64,000 bases of DNA, from assembly GCA_040397585.1 (NCBI GenBank), contig JBBAVS010000002.1:17507-81506 (forward strand), given 5' to 3'. The translations under genes and the position numbers were made by a program. Every line of letters starts with the position of its first letter. Within the stretch, counting starts at the first letter, position 1. Shown piece after piece: positions 34,697 through 43,155 of the stretch. The notes under the pieces are model-generated. The model was not told where the DNA came from. It made no database searches and saw only the letters and a list, made by a program, of their open reading frames with translations. The stretch is from QWPN01 sp040397585. Its GTDB lineage: Bacteria; Planctomycetota; Planctomycetia; Pirellulales; UBA1268.

Positions 34697-36892
34697 ATGC
34701 CGCCGCGCAAGCCTTCGCCGCAGAAACGGGCCCTCGCCCGCAAGCCGCTCCCACCGCTCCAGTTCACCCAGCCGCTCCCCTACGGCGCGATCCTCCGCGA
34801 CGGGGGCGTGCAGTTCGTGGTCTACAGCCGGTCGGCGACGGCGCTGCGGATTCTGCTCTACGATGCGGCCGACGACGTCGCGCCCGCGGAGACGATTTCC
34901 CTCGACCCCGCCCGCGATCGCTGGGGCGACATCTGGAGCGTGTTCGTGCCCGGGCTGGCGGCGGGCACGCTCTACCACGTACAGGCCGATGGCCCGTTCG
35001 ACCCCGAACGGGGTCAGCGGTTCGACGGCCGGGCCCGTCTGATCGACCCTTACGCCCGGGCGCTCGCCGGCGAGTTCGCCTTCTCCGCCGACGGCCTGCT
35101 CGTGCCGCCGCGGTGCGTGGTGATCGACGACGCCTTCGACTGGCAGGGCGACCGGCACCTCCGCCGCGGCCTCTCCGACACCGTGATCTACGAGATGCAC
35201 GTCCGCGGGTTCACCGCGGGACCCAGCAGCGGCGTCGAGAACCCCGGCACCTACCTCGGGGTGATCGAGAAGATCCCGTATCTCAAGTCGCTGGGCGTGA
35301 CCGCGGTCGAGCTCATGCCCGTGCACGAGTTCGCCGCCGCCATGCCCTCGGCCGATGGCGTGGTGCGGGGCAACTACTGGGGCTACGATCCGCTCGCCTT
35401 CTTCGCGCCGCATCGCGGCTACGCCGCGGACCCCGCGCCCGGGGCCCAGGTCCGCGAGTTCAAGGAGATGGTGCGGGCCCTGCACGCCGCCGACATCGAG
35501 GTGATCCTCGACGTGGTCTTCAACCACACGGCCGAAGGCAACCAGCTCGGCCCCACGCTCTCGTTCAAGGGGCTGGAGAACCGCGTCTACTACATGCTCG
35601 GCGACGGGGGCTCGAGCTATCGCAACTACACCGGCTGCGGCAACACGATCAACGGCAACCATCCGATCGTCCGCGAACTCATCTTTCTCTGCCTGCGGAA
35701 CTGGGTGCACAACTACCACGTGGACGGTTTCCGCTTCGACCTCGCCAGCGTGCTCAGCCGCGACCGCAACGGCGACCTGCAGCCGAATCCCCCCGTCGTC
35801 GAGGTGATCACCGAGGATCCCGCCCTCGCCGACACCAAGATGATCGCCGAGGCCTGGGATGCCGCCGGGGCCTACCAGGTAGGCTCGTTTGCCCGGCTGC
35901 GCTGGGCGGAGTGGAACGGCCGCTACCGCGACGACGTCCGCCGGTTCTGGCGGGGTGACGCCGCCCAGGCCGGGCACCTCGCCACCCGCCTCGCCGGCTC
36001 CAGCGACCTCTACGCGGAGCACGGCCGCCAGCCCTGCCACAGCATCAACTTCGTCACCTCGCACGACGGCTTCACGCTCGCCGACCTCGTCAGCTACCGC
36101 GAGAAGCACAACGAGGCCAACGGCGAGGGCAACCGCGACGGCGACAACAACAACTTCTCCGAGAACTACGGCGTCGAGGGGCCGACCCGTCAGCCGGAGA
36201 TCGAGCAGGTGCGGGCCCGGCAGGTCCGCAACATGCTGGCCACGCTGCTCCTCAGCCAGGGCGTGCCGATGCTCCTCAGTGGCGACGAGTGCGGGCGGAC
36301 GCAGCGGGGCAACAACAACGCCTGGTGCCAGGACAACGAGGTCTCCTGGCTCGACTGGGGGCTGATGGAGTCGCATGCCGACCTGACGCGATTCGTCCGC
36401 GAGCTCGTCCGCTTCCGGCTCGGCAACCCCACGCTCCGCAACCGTTCGTTCCTCGTCGGCGGGTCGAGCGCAGGGGGCGCGCTGCCCGACGTCGAGTGGT
36501 TCGGTGCGGATGGGCAACCGATCGATTGGCACGCGGCCGACGGGTGCATCACCTGCTTCTTCGCCGCGCCGTCGGCGGAGCGGCTGGCTTTGGGCAACAA
36601 CCTCGACGCCGGGGGCCTGGAGGGCACGCCGCGGCATGTCCTGATCGTGGCCCACGCCGATTCCCGCCCGGGCACGGTGGTCCTGCCGCGGGCGGCGGCC
36701 GTCCGCAGCCTCCCCTGGCGGCTGTTCGTGCACACCGGCAATCCGGCGCCCGACGACATCTACGCCGATGGCCGCGGGCCGCTGGTGGACGGCTCGCAGC
36801 CGCTCACCCTGCCGGGCCGCTCGCTGGTCTGTCTCGTGGCGAGTCCGGCCGAGGCCGTCGCCGTGGTCCCGGGGGCGGTTCCGCGGAAGTGA
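34697..36892 (+). CDS. glgX: Glycogen debranching enzyme GlgX (isoamylase, GH13)
   Basis: Hydrolyses alpha-1,6 branches in glycogen, cytoplasmic, 731 residues. An N-terminal CBM48 domain (GAILRDGGVQFVVYSRSA) is followed by the GH13 barrel: DVVFNHTAEGN, then the nucleophile Asp348 in DGFRFDLAS, acid/base Glu385 in MIAEAWD, and Asp457 in SHDGFT. The GlgX/isoamylase-type YEMHVRGFT and NNNFSENYGVEGPT are present. The C-terminal beta domain ends at PRK. Divergent from purM. It implies storage of glycogen or alpha-glucan. Confidence 0.96.
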   Translation: MPPRKPSPQKRALARKPLPPLQFTQPLPYGAILRDGGVQFVVYSRSATALRILLYDAADDVAPAETISLDPARDRWGDIWSVFVPGLAAGTLYHVQADGPFDPERGQRFDGRARLIDPYARALAGEFAFSADGLLVPPRCVVIDDAFDWQGDRHLRRGLSDTVIYEMHVRGFTAGPSSGVENPGTYLGVIEKIPYLKSLGVTAVELMPVHEFAAAMPSADGVVRGNYWGYDPLAFFAPHRGYAADPAPGAQVREFKEMVRALHAADIEVILDVVFNHTAEGNQLGPTLSFKGLENRVYYMLGDGGSSYRNYTGCGNTINGNHPIVRELIFLCLRNWVHNYHVDGFRFDLASVLSRDRNGDLQPNPPVVEVITEDPALADTKMIAEAWDAAGAYQVGSFARLRWAEWNGRYRDDVRRFWRGDAAQAGHLATRLAGSSDLYAEHGRQPCHSINFVTSHDGFTLADLVSYREKHNEANGEGNRDGDNNNFSENYGVEGPTRQPEIEQVRARQVRNMLATLLLSQGVPMLLSGDECGRTQRGNNNAWCQDNEVSWLDWGLMESHADLTRFVRELVRFRLGNPTLRNRSFLVGGSSAGGALPDVEWFGADGQPIDWHAADGCITCFFAAPSAERLALGNNLDAGGLEGTPRHVLIVAHADSRPGTVVLPRAAAVRSLPWRLFVHTGNPAPDDIYADGRGPLVDGSQPLTLPGRSLVCLVASPAEAVAVVPGAVPRK

Positions 36893-36950
36893 CGGCGGCG
36901 GATAGGATGACGAGTCGTCAGCCCGTCCCCAGCCGCCTCCGGAGGATTCC

Positions 36951-37430
36951 ATGCCGATGCACTGCCCGCCCGTCCGTCTGGTTCCGCTGCTGCTCATGGC
37001 CGTCGCGGTCGGGTGTGCGCCGGCCGCTCCCCCGGCGCGGCCGGCCGCTCCAGCCGCCCAGGCCCGCGATCCGCACGCAGGCCACGATCACGCCCACGAG
37101 CACGACGAGCCGAAGTCGTTCGCGGACGGCGTTGCCGCGCTCCGCACGCTCGGCGCGGAGATGGCGGCGAAGCTGGCCGCCGACGCCGGCGCCGAGGCCG
37201 ACGGGGCCGTCCACGAGATCGGCCACCTGCTGGAGAATGTCCGCGGGATGGCGACGAAGGAGGGGCTCGCCGAGGCTGCGGCGAAGGGGCTCGATGAACT
37301 GGAGGAGTGTTTCGGCAAGGTTGACGAGGCATTCCATTCCGGGGACGAAAAAGCCGATCCCAAGAAGGTGTTGGAGTCGGTCCAGGAGCGGATCGAAGCC
37401 GCGTTCCAGTTGCTGGGGGAGGTGAAGTGA
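36951..37430 (+). CDS. Small His-rich lipoprotein of unknown function
   Basis: A 159-residue lipoprotein. The signal peptide ends in a lipobox (MAVAVGC), with the Cys as the lipid anchor, then an Ala/Pro linker. HAGHDHAHEHDEP is a short metal-binding-like His cluster. The rest is helical and amphipathic (VAALRTLGAEMAAKLAA and KVLESVQERIEAAFQLLG). No family recognised. It overlaps the next gene by one base, so it is co-transcribed with the exported CPFC protein. Confidence 0.75.
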   Translation: MPMHCPPVRLVPLLLMAVAVGCAPAAPPARPAAPAAQARDPHAGHDHAHEHDEPKSFADGVAALRTLGAEMAAKLAADAGAEADGAVHEIGHLLENVRGMATKEGLAEAAAKGLDELEECFGKVDEAFHSGDEKADPKKVLESVQERIEAAFQLLGEVK

Positions 37431-37963
37431 TGCGGTCGAGAATGCAGGGCCTGGTGGTCGCGGTGGCGGGCGTGGCCGCCATGGTCGGTGGGGTCGCCGC
37501 GCGGGCCGAGATCGACGTGGCGGCGCTCCGCGGCGCGGTGCTGCTCGCGGAGGAGCCTGCGGGGGCGGTCTCGATCGCCGATGCAAAGGCGAAGCTGACT
37601 GCCACGCCGCAGCCGATCGTGGTCGCGGGCCGGATCGGCGGGCGGGGCACGTCACCGTTCGGGAAGAACGAGGCCACGTTTTCGATGCTGGAGATCCCGG
37701 CGGCGGACGATCATGCGGCCAAGCCCGGTCACAAACCGGACGATTGCCCGTTCTGCAAAAAGCGGGCCGCCAACTCGCCGATCGCGGCGGTGAGCGTGGC
37801 CGGCGCCGACGGCAAGGTGATCCCGCTCGACGCCCCGAAGCTTCTCGGCGTGGCCGAGGGCCAGGATGTGGTCGTGAAGGGAACGGCCTTCTTCGATCCC
37901 AAGCTCGGCATTCCGGTGATCCAGGTCAACGCCGTCGGCATCCACGTGCGTCGGCCGAAGTGA
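37430..37963 (+). CDS. Exported protein with CPFC motif, unknown function
   Basis: About 177 residues with a signal peptide ending near ARA. The core looks like a small beta-barrel: VVAGRIGGRGTSPFGKNEATF, then DDCPFCKKRA, then PLDAPKLLGVAEGQDVVVKGTAFFD, as in OB-fold proteins. The CPFC pair could bind zinc or be redox active. GGGGGAGG lies before the ATG at 37430 (a GTG at 37427 is in frame). Pairing with a His-rich lipoprotein suggests a metal or redox role, but this is a guess. Confidence 0.75.
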   Translation: MRSRMQGLVVAVAGVAAMVGGVAARAEIDVAALRGAVLLAEEPAGAVSIADAKAKLTATPQPIVVAGRIGGRGTSPFGKNEATFSMLEIPAADDHAAKPGHKPDDCPFCKKRAANSPIAAVSVAGADGKVIPLDAPKLLGVAEGQDVVVKGTAFFDPKLGIPVIQVNAVGIHVRRPK

Positions 37964-37967
37964 TCCG

Positions 37968-38453
37968 ATGCGGACGGCATTCAAGGAATGGGCCGCCATC
38001 TGCCGGGCCCTGGCCGCGGGCCGGCAGGACGTGATCCTGCGGAAGGGTGGAATCGTCGAGGACGGGGGCGAGTTCCGCCCCGATCATGCCTCCTTCCTCC
38101 TTCTCCCCACGTTCCTGCACCAGGCTCCGGCGAGCCTGATTCCCGAGGCCCGCGACCTGCTCGTGGACATCGACGCCGACCGGCCCCCGGAGGGCCTGGT
38201 GGTGTTCCGCCACGCGGCCACGGTCCGCGACGCACGCCGCGTGCACCGCCTGGAGGATCTGGCCGCCTACCGCGGCCGCCACGTCTGGTCCGACGCCGTG
38301 GTGGCCGAACGATTCCACCGCTGGAAGGACGAACTCCACGTGCTGGAGGTGGACGTCCGCCCCCTGGCCGTCCCGCTCACGCTTCCCTGGCGCGAGTCGT
38401 ATGGCGGCTGCCGCTCATGGGTCGACCTCCAGACCGACGGTCCCGCGGGCTGA
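37968..38453 (+). CDS. DUF1802 family protein
   Basis: 161 residues. FKEWAAICRALAAGRQDVILRKGGI is the DUF1802 opening; HVWSDAVVAERFHRWKDELHVL fits the C-terminal half. The family has no known function and occurs in cyanobacteria, planctomycetes and others, often as a single small protein. It starts four bases after the CPFC gene and ends 12 bases before the kdgK-like stop. Confidence 0.83.
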   Translation: MRTAFKEWAAICRALAAGRQDVILRKGGIVEDGGEFRPDHASFLLLPTFLHQAPASLIPEARDLLVDIDADRPPEGLVVFRHAATVRDARRVHRLEDLAAYRGRHVWSDAVVAERFHRWKDELHVLEVDVRPLAVPLTLPWRESYGGCRSWVDLQTDGPAG

Positions 38454-38465
38454 GGCGGCCGATCG

Positions 38466-39563
38466 CTACCGCACGACCCGGGCGCCGCCTCCCTTGATCT
38501 GCTTCTCCACTTCGGCCCGGGTGGCCATCGAGGTGTCGCCGGGGGTGGTGCTCGCCAGGGCGCCGTGGGCGGCCCCGTAGTCCACCGCCTTCTGCGGGCA
38601 GTTGAACTCCAGGAAGCCGAAGGCCAGGCCGCTCGCGAAGCTGTCGCCGCCGCCGACGCGGTCGAGGATCTCCAGTTCGGGATACTTCCGGCTGTCGTAG
38701 AACTTCCCGTCGTGCCAGCAGATGGCGCTCCAGTCGTTCTTCGTGGCCGTGATCACCCGGCGGAGCGTGGTGGCCGCCACCTTGAAGTTAGGGAACTCCT
38801 TGACGGCGGTCTCGATCATTGTCCGGAAGGCGTCGGTCTCGATCGCGCTGATGGTGTGATCGACGCCTTCCACCTCGAAGCCCAGCGAGGCCGTGAAGTC
38901 CTCCTCGTTGCCGATCATCACGTCCACGTGCCTCGCGATCTCGCGATTGACTTCGCGGGCCTTCGGCTGGCCGCCGATGCTCTTCCAGAGGCTGGGCCGG
39001 TAGTTGAGGTCGTACGACACGATCGTGCCGTGCTTCTTGGCCGCCTTGACGGCCTCGATCGTGAGCGCCGCGGTCGTCTCCGAGAGGGCCGCGAAGATGC
39101 CCCCGGTGTGAAACCAGCGGACGCCGAGCTTCCCGAACAGGTGCTCCCAGTCCACATCGCCCGGCTTGAGCTGGCTGGCGGCCGTGTTGCCCCGGTCGGG
39201 CACGCCCACCGCGCCCCGGATGCCGAAGCCCCGCTCGGTGAAGTTGAGGCCGTTCCGCACCGTGCGGCCAATGCCGTCGTCGGCCCGCCACTGGATGAAA
39301 TCGGTGCACACGCCCCCCTGCATGATGAAGTCTTCGACCAGATGGCCCACCTCGTTGTCCACGAAGGCGGTCACCACGGCGGTCTCGAGGCCGAAGCACT
39401 TCCGCAGTCCCCGGGCCACGTTGTACTCGCCGCCCCCCTCCCAGACCGTGAACTGCCGGGCCGTGCGGATCCGCCCCTCGCCCGGGTCGAGCCGGAGCAT
39501 GATCTCGCCGAGCGAGACCTCGTCGAAGGCACAGGAGTCTTTGGGCTTGATCGGGAGTGACAT
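38466..39563 (-). CDS. kdgK: PfkB-family sugar-acid kinase (2-keto-3-deoxygluconate kinase-like)
   Basis: Phosphorylates a sugar acid, probably 2-keto-3-deoxygluconate, to feed Entner-Doudoroff-type cleavage. About 365 residues from the ATG at 39563. GEIMLRLDPG at the N-terminus and GGGEYNVARGL are of the KdgK type, and the PfkB signature with the catalytic Asp is DRVGGGDSFASGLAFG. It is the last gene of a minus-strand run with Ldh_2-type and 2-hydroxyacid dehydrogenase genes, which supports a role in uronate or aldonate breakdown. A hairpin repeat of the second family lies just upstream. Confidence 0.85.
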   Translation of the reverse strand: MSLPIKPKDSCAFDEVSLGEIMLRLDPGEGRIRTARQFTVWEGGGEYNVARGLRKCFGLETAVVTAFVDNEVGHLVEDFIMQGGVCTDFIQWRADDGIGRTVRNGLNFTERGFGIRGAVGVPDRGNTAASQLKPGDVDWEHLFGKLGVRWFHTGGIFAALSETTAALTIEAVKAAKKHGTIVSYDLNYRPSLWKSIGGQPKAREVNREIARHVDVMIGNEEDFTASLGFEVEGVDHTISAIETDAFRTMIETAVKEFPNFKVAATTLRRVITATKNDWSAICWHDGKFYDSRKYPELEILDRVGGGDSFASGLAFGFLEFNCPQKAVDYGAAHGALASTTPGDTSMATRAEVEKQIKGGGARVVR

Positions 39564-39618
39564 GGCGAGCCTTTCATGGAAGAGTGGTTTGGTGCAAGGA
39601 ATCGATCTCCTCATCGCT

Positions 39619-39650
39619 CACGCGATTGGGCTTCCTGAGCCAGGAAGCGT
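39619..39650. repeat. Intercistronic hairpin repeat (second family), copy 1
   Basis: A 32-base element starting CACGCGATTGGG and ending GGAAGCGT, with the hairpin CTTCCTG, AGC, CAGGAAG. The reverse complement at the window end (63969-64000) matches it at 28 of 32 bases, and its stem pairs through a G-T wobble. It lies in the 94 bases between the Ldh_2-type stop and the kdgK-like start. Confidence 0.75.
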
Positions 39651-39657
39651 CACGCCG

Positions 39658-40746
39658 TCAGGCAACCGGCAGGGCCGCGGGGTCGAGCGGCGCGAGGCCG
39701 GCCTCGTGGGCGATCTCGTTGAGGGCCTCGACCTCGGCCTTCGAGAACAGCAGGCCGCCGGCCTTGTCGCTCCGCCTGGCCGCCTCGGCCTCGAGCTGTC
39801 CGGGCAGCATGCACGTCTCGTTGCCGTGGCCGAGGATGTCGGCGAGCACCGCCTTGACGTTGTCGGCCTGGGAGCGGCCCTGGGCAAACGCCCCGCCGCT
39901 GAGCGCCTCGGGGTGGATCACCTGGAAGAAGAACGCGCAGCTCTGCTTCTCGCCCGGCACCGAGGAGCGGCTGCGGATCGTGGGCAGCGAGCCGCCGATG
40001 AAGCCGGCCACGATCTCGTTGATCAGTGAGAGCCCGTAGCCCTTGTGGTCGCCGAAGGGAAGCAGCGACACGGCCTTGGCGGGGTCGGTCGTCGGCTGGC
40101 CGTCCTTGTCGACCGCGGCGTTCGGCGGCAGCGGCTTGCCCTCCCGCTTGAGCTGCTGCACGCGGCCCATCGCGATCACCGACGTCGCCCAGTCGATCAC
40201 GATCGGATAGCCGAGCGCGTCGGTGGTGGGAAAACCCCAGGAGTGCGGGTTGGTGCCGAGCGTGGGGAACACGCCCTTGAACGGCACCACCTCCGCCAGC
40301 GACGCCGTGCAGTTGGTGTAGGCGATGTAGCCCTTCTTCGCCGCCTCCATCACGTAGCCGCCGCCCCAGAGATAGTGGAAGGCGTTGTCGATCGCCACCG
40401 TCCCGCAGCCGTAGGTGTCGGCGAGCTTCATGCAGGTGTCGATCGCCTCCCAGGCCACGGCCTGGCCGAGCTTCTTCTGGGCATCCCAGGCCTCGGCCGC
40501 CTGGAACCGGCTCGGCAGCCGCCGGATCGACGCCCGCGGCACGCAGCCGCCCGCCTTGGAGCCGAACAGCTCGTCGAGGTGCAGGGCCTTGATCGCGTTG
40601 TGGGTGCGGATGCCATGCCGCGTGGCGGCCGTGGCGAGCTTGGCGGCATGCTCGGCCTCGGCGGCGTCGAAGCCTCGGTGGAGGTAGGCGGAGCGGACGA
40701 TCGACTCGTGGGCGTCCACCGGGACGACGTGGAAGATTTCGGACAT
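39658..40746 (-). CDS. Malate/L-lactate (Ldh_2-type) NAD(P)-dependent oxidoreductase
   Basis: 362 residues from the ATG at 40746. It belongs to the YlbC/AllD/DlgD type of family, which reduces or oxidises 2-oxo acids (malate, ureidoglycolate, diketogulonate). HGIRTHNAIKALH, TYGCGTVAIDN and LLPFGDHKGYGLSLINE are the conserved parts; the GDHKGYGL segment is near the active site. Next to a KDG-kinase-like gene and a 2-hydroxyacid dehydrogenase, a sugar-acid substrate is likely. Exact substrate unknown. Confidence 0.85.
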   Translation of the reverse strand: MSEIFHVVPVDAHESIVRSAYLHRGFDAAEAEHAAKLATAATRHGIRTHNAIKALHLDELFGSKAGGCVPRASIRRLPSRFQAAEAWDAQKKLGQAVAWEAIDTCMKLADTYGCGTVAIDNAFHYLWGGGYVMEAAKKGYIAYTNCTASLAEVVPFKGVFPTLGTNPHSWGFPTTDALGYPIVIDWATSVIAMGRVQQLKREGKPLPPNAAVDKDGQPTTDPAKAVSLLPFGDHKGYGLSLINEIVAGFIGGSLPTIRSRSSVPGEKQSCAFFFQVIHPEALSGGAFAQGRSQADNVKAVLADILGHGNETCMLPGQLEAEAARRSDKAGGLLFSKAEVEALNEIAHEAGLAPLDPAALPVA

Positions 40747-40881
40747 GGGCGGCAGGGAACTCCGTGGGGTCAGGCTCTCGTGTGGGGTGGGACGCCGGGA
40801 CGATGCGAGTTCCCTCGCCACGGCCGGGGCGGCCGACGCTCGGGATCCTCGCACCGATCCCGGCGTCCGCCGCAGCGTGAT

Positions 40882-41865
40882 TCAGACGGTTTTCGTCACC
40901 GGCACCTCAGGGTTGACCTGGGCGAGCGGCTTCTCGCCACGCATCGCCCGGATCAGGTTGGTGACGGCGGCCATCGCCTGCCGCTGCACGCTCTCGTGGG
41001 TGCGGGAGCCGATGTGGGGCGTGACCAGGCAGTTGGGCAGCTTCGTGAGCGGATGATCGGCCCGCGGGGGCTCCTCGTCGAGCACGTCGGTGCCGTAGCC
41101 GCGGACCTTCCCGGAGGCGAGCGCGGCTGCGATGTCGGCCGTGTTCACGATCTCGCCCCGGGCGCAGTTGAGGATGATCACGCCCGGCTTCAGGTTCGCG
41201 ATCGTCTCGGCCCGGATCAGATCGCGGGTCTCGGGCGTGAGATTGGTGTGCAGGGAGAGGTAGTCGGAGGCGGCGAAGATCTCGTCGAGCGTGGCGGCCC
41301 GCGGGATGCCGTGCTCCTTCGCGAAGGCCTCGTCCCAGTAGACGTCGAAGCCGATCGGCTTCATCCCGAAGGCCTTCGCCCGGATCGCCACCTCCTTGCC
41401 GATCCGCCCCATCCCCACGATGCCGATCGTCTTGTCGAGCAGCTCGTGGCCGGTCTGCCGCTTCCAGCCGCCGCTGCGGACGGAGTCGGTGTGGAAGAGG
41501 AGATTCTTCTCCAGGGCAAGGAGCAGCAGGAAGGCGTGCTCGGCGACCGTGGTGTGGTTGACGCCCGGCGTGAACAAGAGCGGGATGCCGAACTCGGTGC
41601 AGCTCTGCACGTCGATCTTGTCGACGCCGATGCCGTACTTGGAGAGCACCTTGAGCCGCGGCCGCGCTTTCTCGAGCACGGCCCGCGTGATCGCGTCGTC
41701 GCCGCAGATGAAGCCGTCGATGTCACCCACGAGAGCCAGCGTGTCGGCCTCCGAGAGCGGGCCACGGGCCCGGATCACCTCCCAGCCGGTGCCGGCGAGG
41801 GCCTCATGATGGGGTCCGGGCGTGTCTTGAAACGACGTGGTCGTGACGAGGATTCGGATCGGCAT
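40882..41865 (-). CDS. D-isomer-specific 2-hydroxyacid dehydrogenase
   Basis: 327 residues from the ATG at 41865, with GGAG upstream. The NAD fold has GIVGMGRIGKEVA, and the catalytic Arg, Glu and His are in LNCARGEIVN, TDVLDEEPPRA and VTPHIGSRTH. It resembles phosphoglycerate dehydrogenase but lacks the C-terminal ACT domain of SerA, so it is more probably a sugar-acid or hydroxypyruvate dehydrogenase. First gene of the three-gene sugar-acid run. It is 135 bases from the Ldh_2-type gene. Confidence 0.85.
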   Translation of the reverse strand: MPIRILVTTTSFQDTPGPHHEALAGTGWEVIRARGPLSEADTLALVGDIDGFICGDDAITRAVLEKARPRLKVLSKYGIGVDKIDVQSCTEFGIPLLFTPGVNHTTVAEHAFLLLLALEKNLLFHTDSVRSGGWKRQTGHELLDKTIGIVGMGRIGKEVAIRAKAFGMKPIGFDVYWDEAFAKEHGIPRAATLDEIFAASDYLSLHTNLTPETRDLIRAETIANLKPGVIILNCARGEIVNTADIAAALASGKVRGYGTDVLDEEPPRADHPLTKLPNCLVTPHIGSRTHESVQRQAMAAVTNLIRAMRGEKPLAQVNPEVPVTKTV

Positions 41866-41958
41866 CGACGGTCTCCGCGGGGAATGAGACCGGAAGGTAC
41901 CCCGCCGCCCCCGAATCGACAATTCCTGAGTTCTGCACGCGTGCTCCCCACCGACGGT

Positions 41959-42564
41959 TCAGCCCGCGTCGCCGAGCGGGCCCACGCTCCGCTCGGTGAT
42001 GAAGGCACGCAGCAGCGCCGCGTGCCGGCCGTTCCACTTCCAGAGGTGGCAGCCGCGGCGGTCGAGCGCTGCGGCGCCCGCGCAGCCCTCGCGGTGGAGC
42101 CAGTAGCACTCCCCCGGCCCGAGCGGATAGGCAGCGAACTCGGCGTGCCGCTGCGTGGGCACCGACGTCTTGATCCAGTTCCAGAGATTGACGTGACGAA
42201 TAAACCCGTCGTCCGGGGAGCGGATGCACCACAGCCGATACTCGAGTTCCGTGACCGCCTCCACACGGTCGCGGGCCAGTGCCTCGAGGTTCGGCACGGA
42301 TGCGAGGAGTTCCCCGGCCGCCGCAATGCCCGCCGCCGAGGTGGTGATCACGATGGCCGGATCGAGGTCGCCTGCTGGCATCGAGCGGCGGGCCTCGCGA
42401 AGGGCGTCGAGTTCCGCGAGCCGGCTGGCCAGCGAGCCGCCGATGATCGACCGCTCGGCCGCCGCGGCCGCGGGTGATGTCGCCGTGGGCCGCGGCGGCT
42501 TGGCGATCCGCTCGGTGCGGACGAACTCTCGGAGCCCGTCGAGCCAGTCGCTGGAGTGAGTCAT
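41959..42564 (-). CDS. Protein of unknown function
   Basis: 201 residues from the ATG at 42564 (MTHSSDWLDGLREFV). I do not recognise it. It is soluble-looking, with an Ala-rich middle and an aromatic C-terminal half (VTELEYRLWCIRSPDDGFIRHVNLWNW, then LGPGECYWLHREG). No catalytic motif is clear. It lies 93 bases before the 2-hydroxyacid dehydrogenase gene on the same strand but need not be in its operon. Confidence 0.62.
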   Translation of the reverse strand: MTHSSDWLDGLREFVRTERIAKPPRPTATSPAAAAAERSIIGGSLASRLAELDALREARRSMPAGDLDPAIVITTSAAGIAAAGELLASVPNLEALARDRVEAVTELEYRLWCIRSPDDGFIRHVNLWNWIKTSVPTQRHAEFAAYPLGPGECYWLHREGCAGAAALDRRGCHLWKWNGRHAALLRAFITERSVGPLGDAG

Positions 42565-42692
42565 GCCCGCCGCCCATCGCCCCAAAGCAGAACGGCGGGC
42601 CGGCGTGCCTGAGCGGCATGCCGACCCGCCGTCGCTATCCTACCGTCTGCCTCTCGGGGGGCCGCGCGGGGGCTGCGGGCCACCCGCGGCGA

Positions 42693-42872
42693 CTAGCGGC
42701 CGAGAAACCGCTGGCGGAGCCACTCGTTCTTCCGCCGCTCGAGCTCGATCAGCTTGGCGATCGGGCCGCTACGGGTGGCGCGGATCTGGGAGTTGCCGTA
42801 CTGGGCGTTCGAGTACGAGGTGCCGATGGCGAGCGTGGCGAGCATGGCGGCGACGATGAGCATCCGGTGCAT
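42693..42872 (-). CDS. Small exported protein, 59 residues
   Basis: MHRMLIVAAMLATLAIGTS is a clear signal peptide, cut after SNA. The mature part is about 36 residues, basic, with SGPIAKLIELERRKNEWLRQRF. Small secreted basic peptides of this build are common in planctomycetes and have no known role. AGGATC lies before the ATG. The 283 bases upstream to hrpB (42873-43155) contain no other gene that I can support. Confidence 0.68.
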   Translation of the reverse strand: MHRMLIVAAMLATLAIGTSYSNAQYGNSQIRATRSGPIAKLIELERRKNEWLRQRFLGR

Positions 42873-43155
42873 GGGTAGATCCTGATGGGGGGAGGTGACA
42901 CGGGGCAGTTCGTGCGACGCGGACCGATCCGGACCAAACTCGCCGCACGGTGGTGACATCGGCGCGGCCGCAGCCGAGGATGCAGCGGCCAATCGCGGCT
43001 CGCTATCACGCACACAGCCGCCAACGAAGGCATGTCGAGCACTCCGGGAATGTGCGGCACGACCCGTCCGGAAGCGGGTTTTTCCTCGGTTTTTCGGAGG
43101 GCATTCGCCGGCGTCCGAGTTGACACGCCACGGTTCGTGTGCCTCAGCGCGGGCG

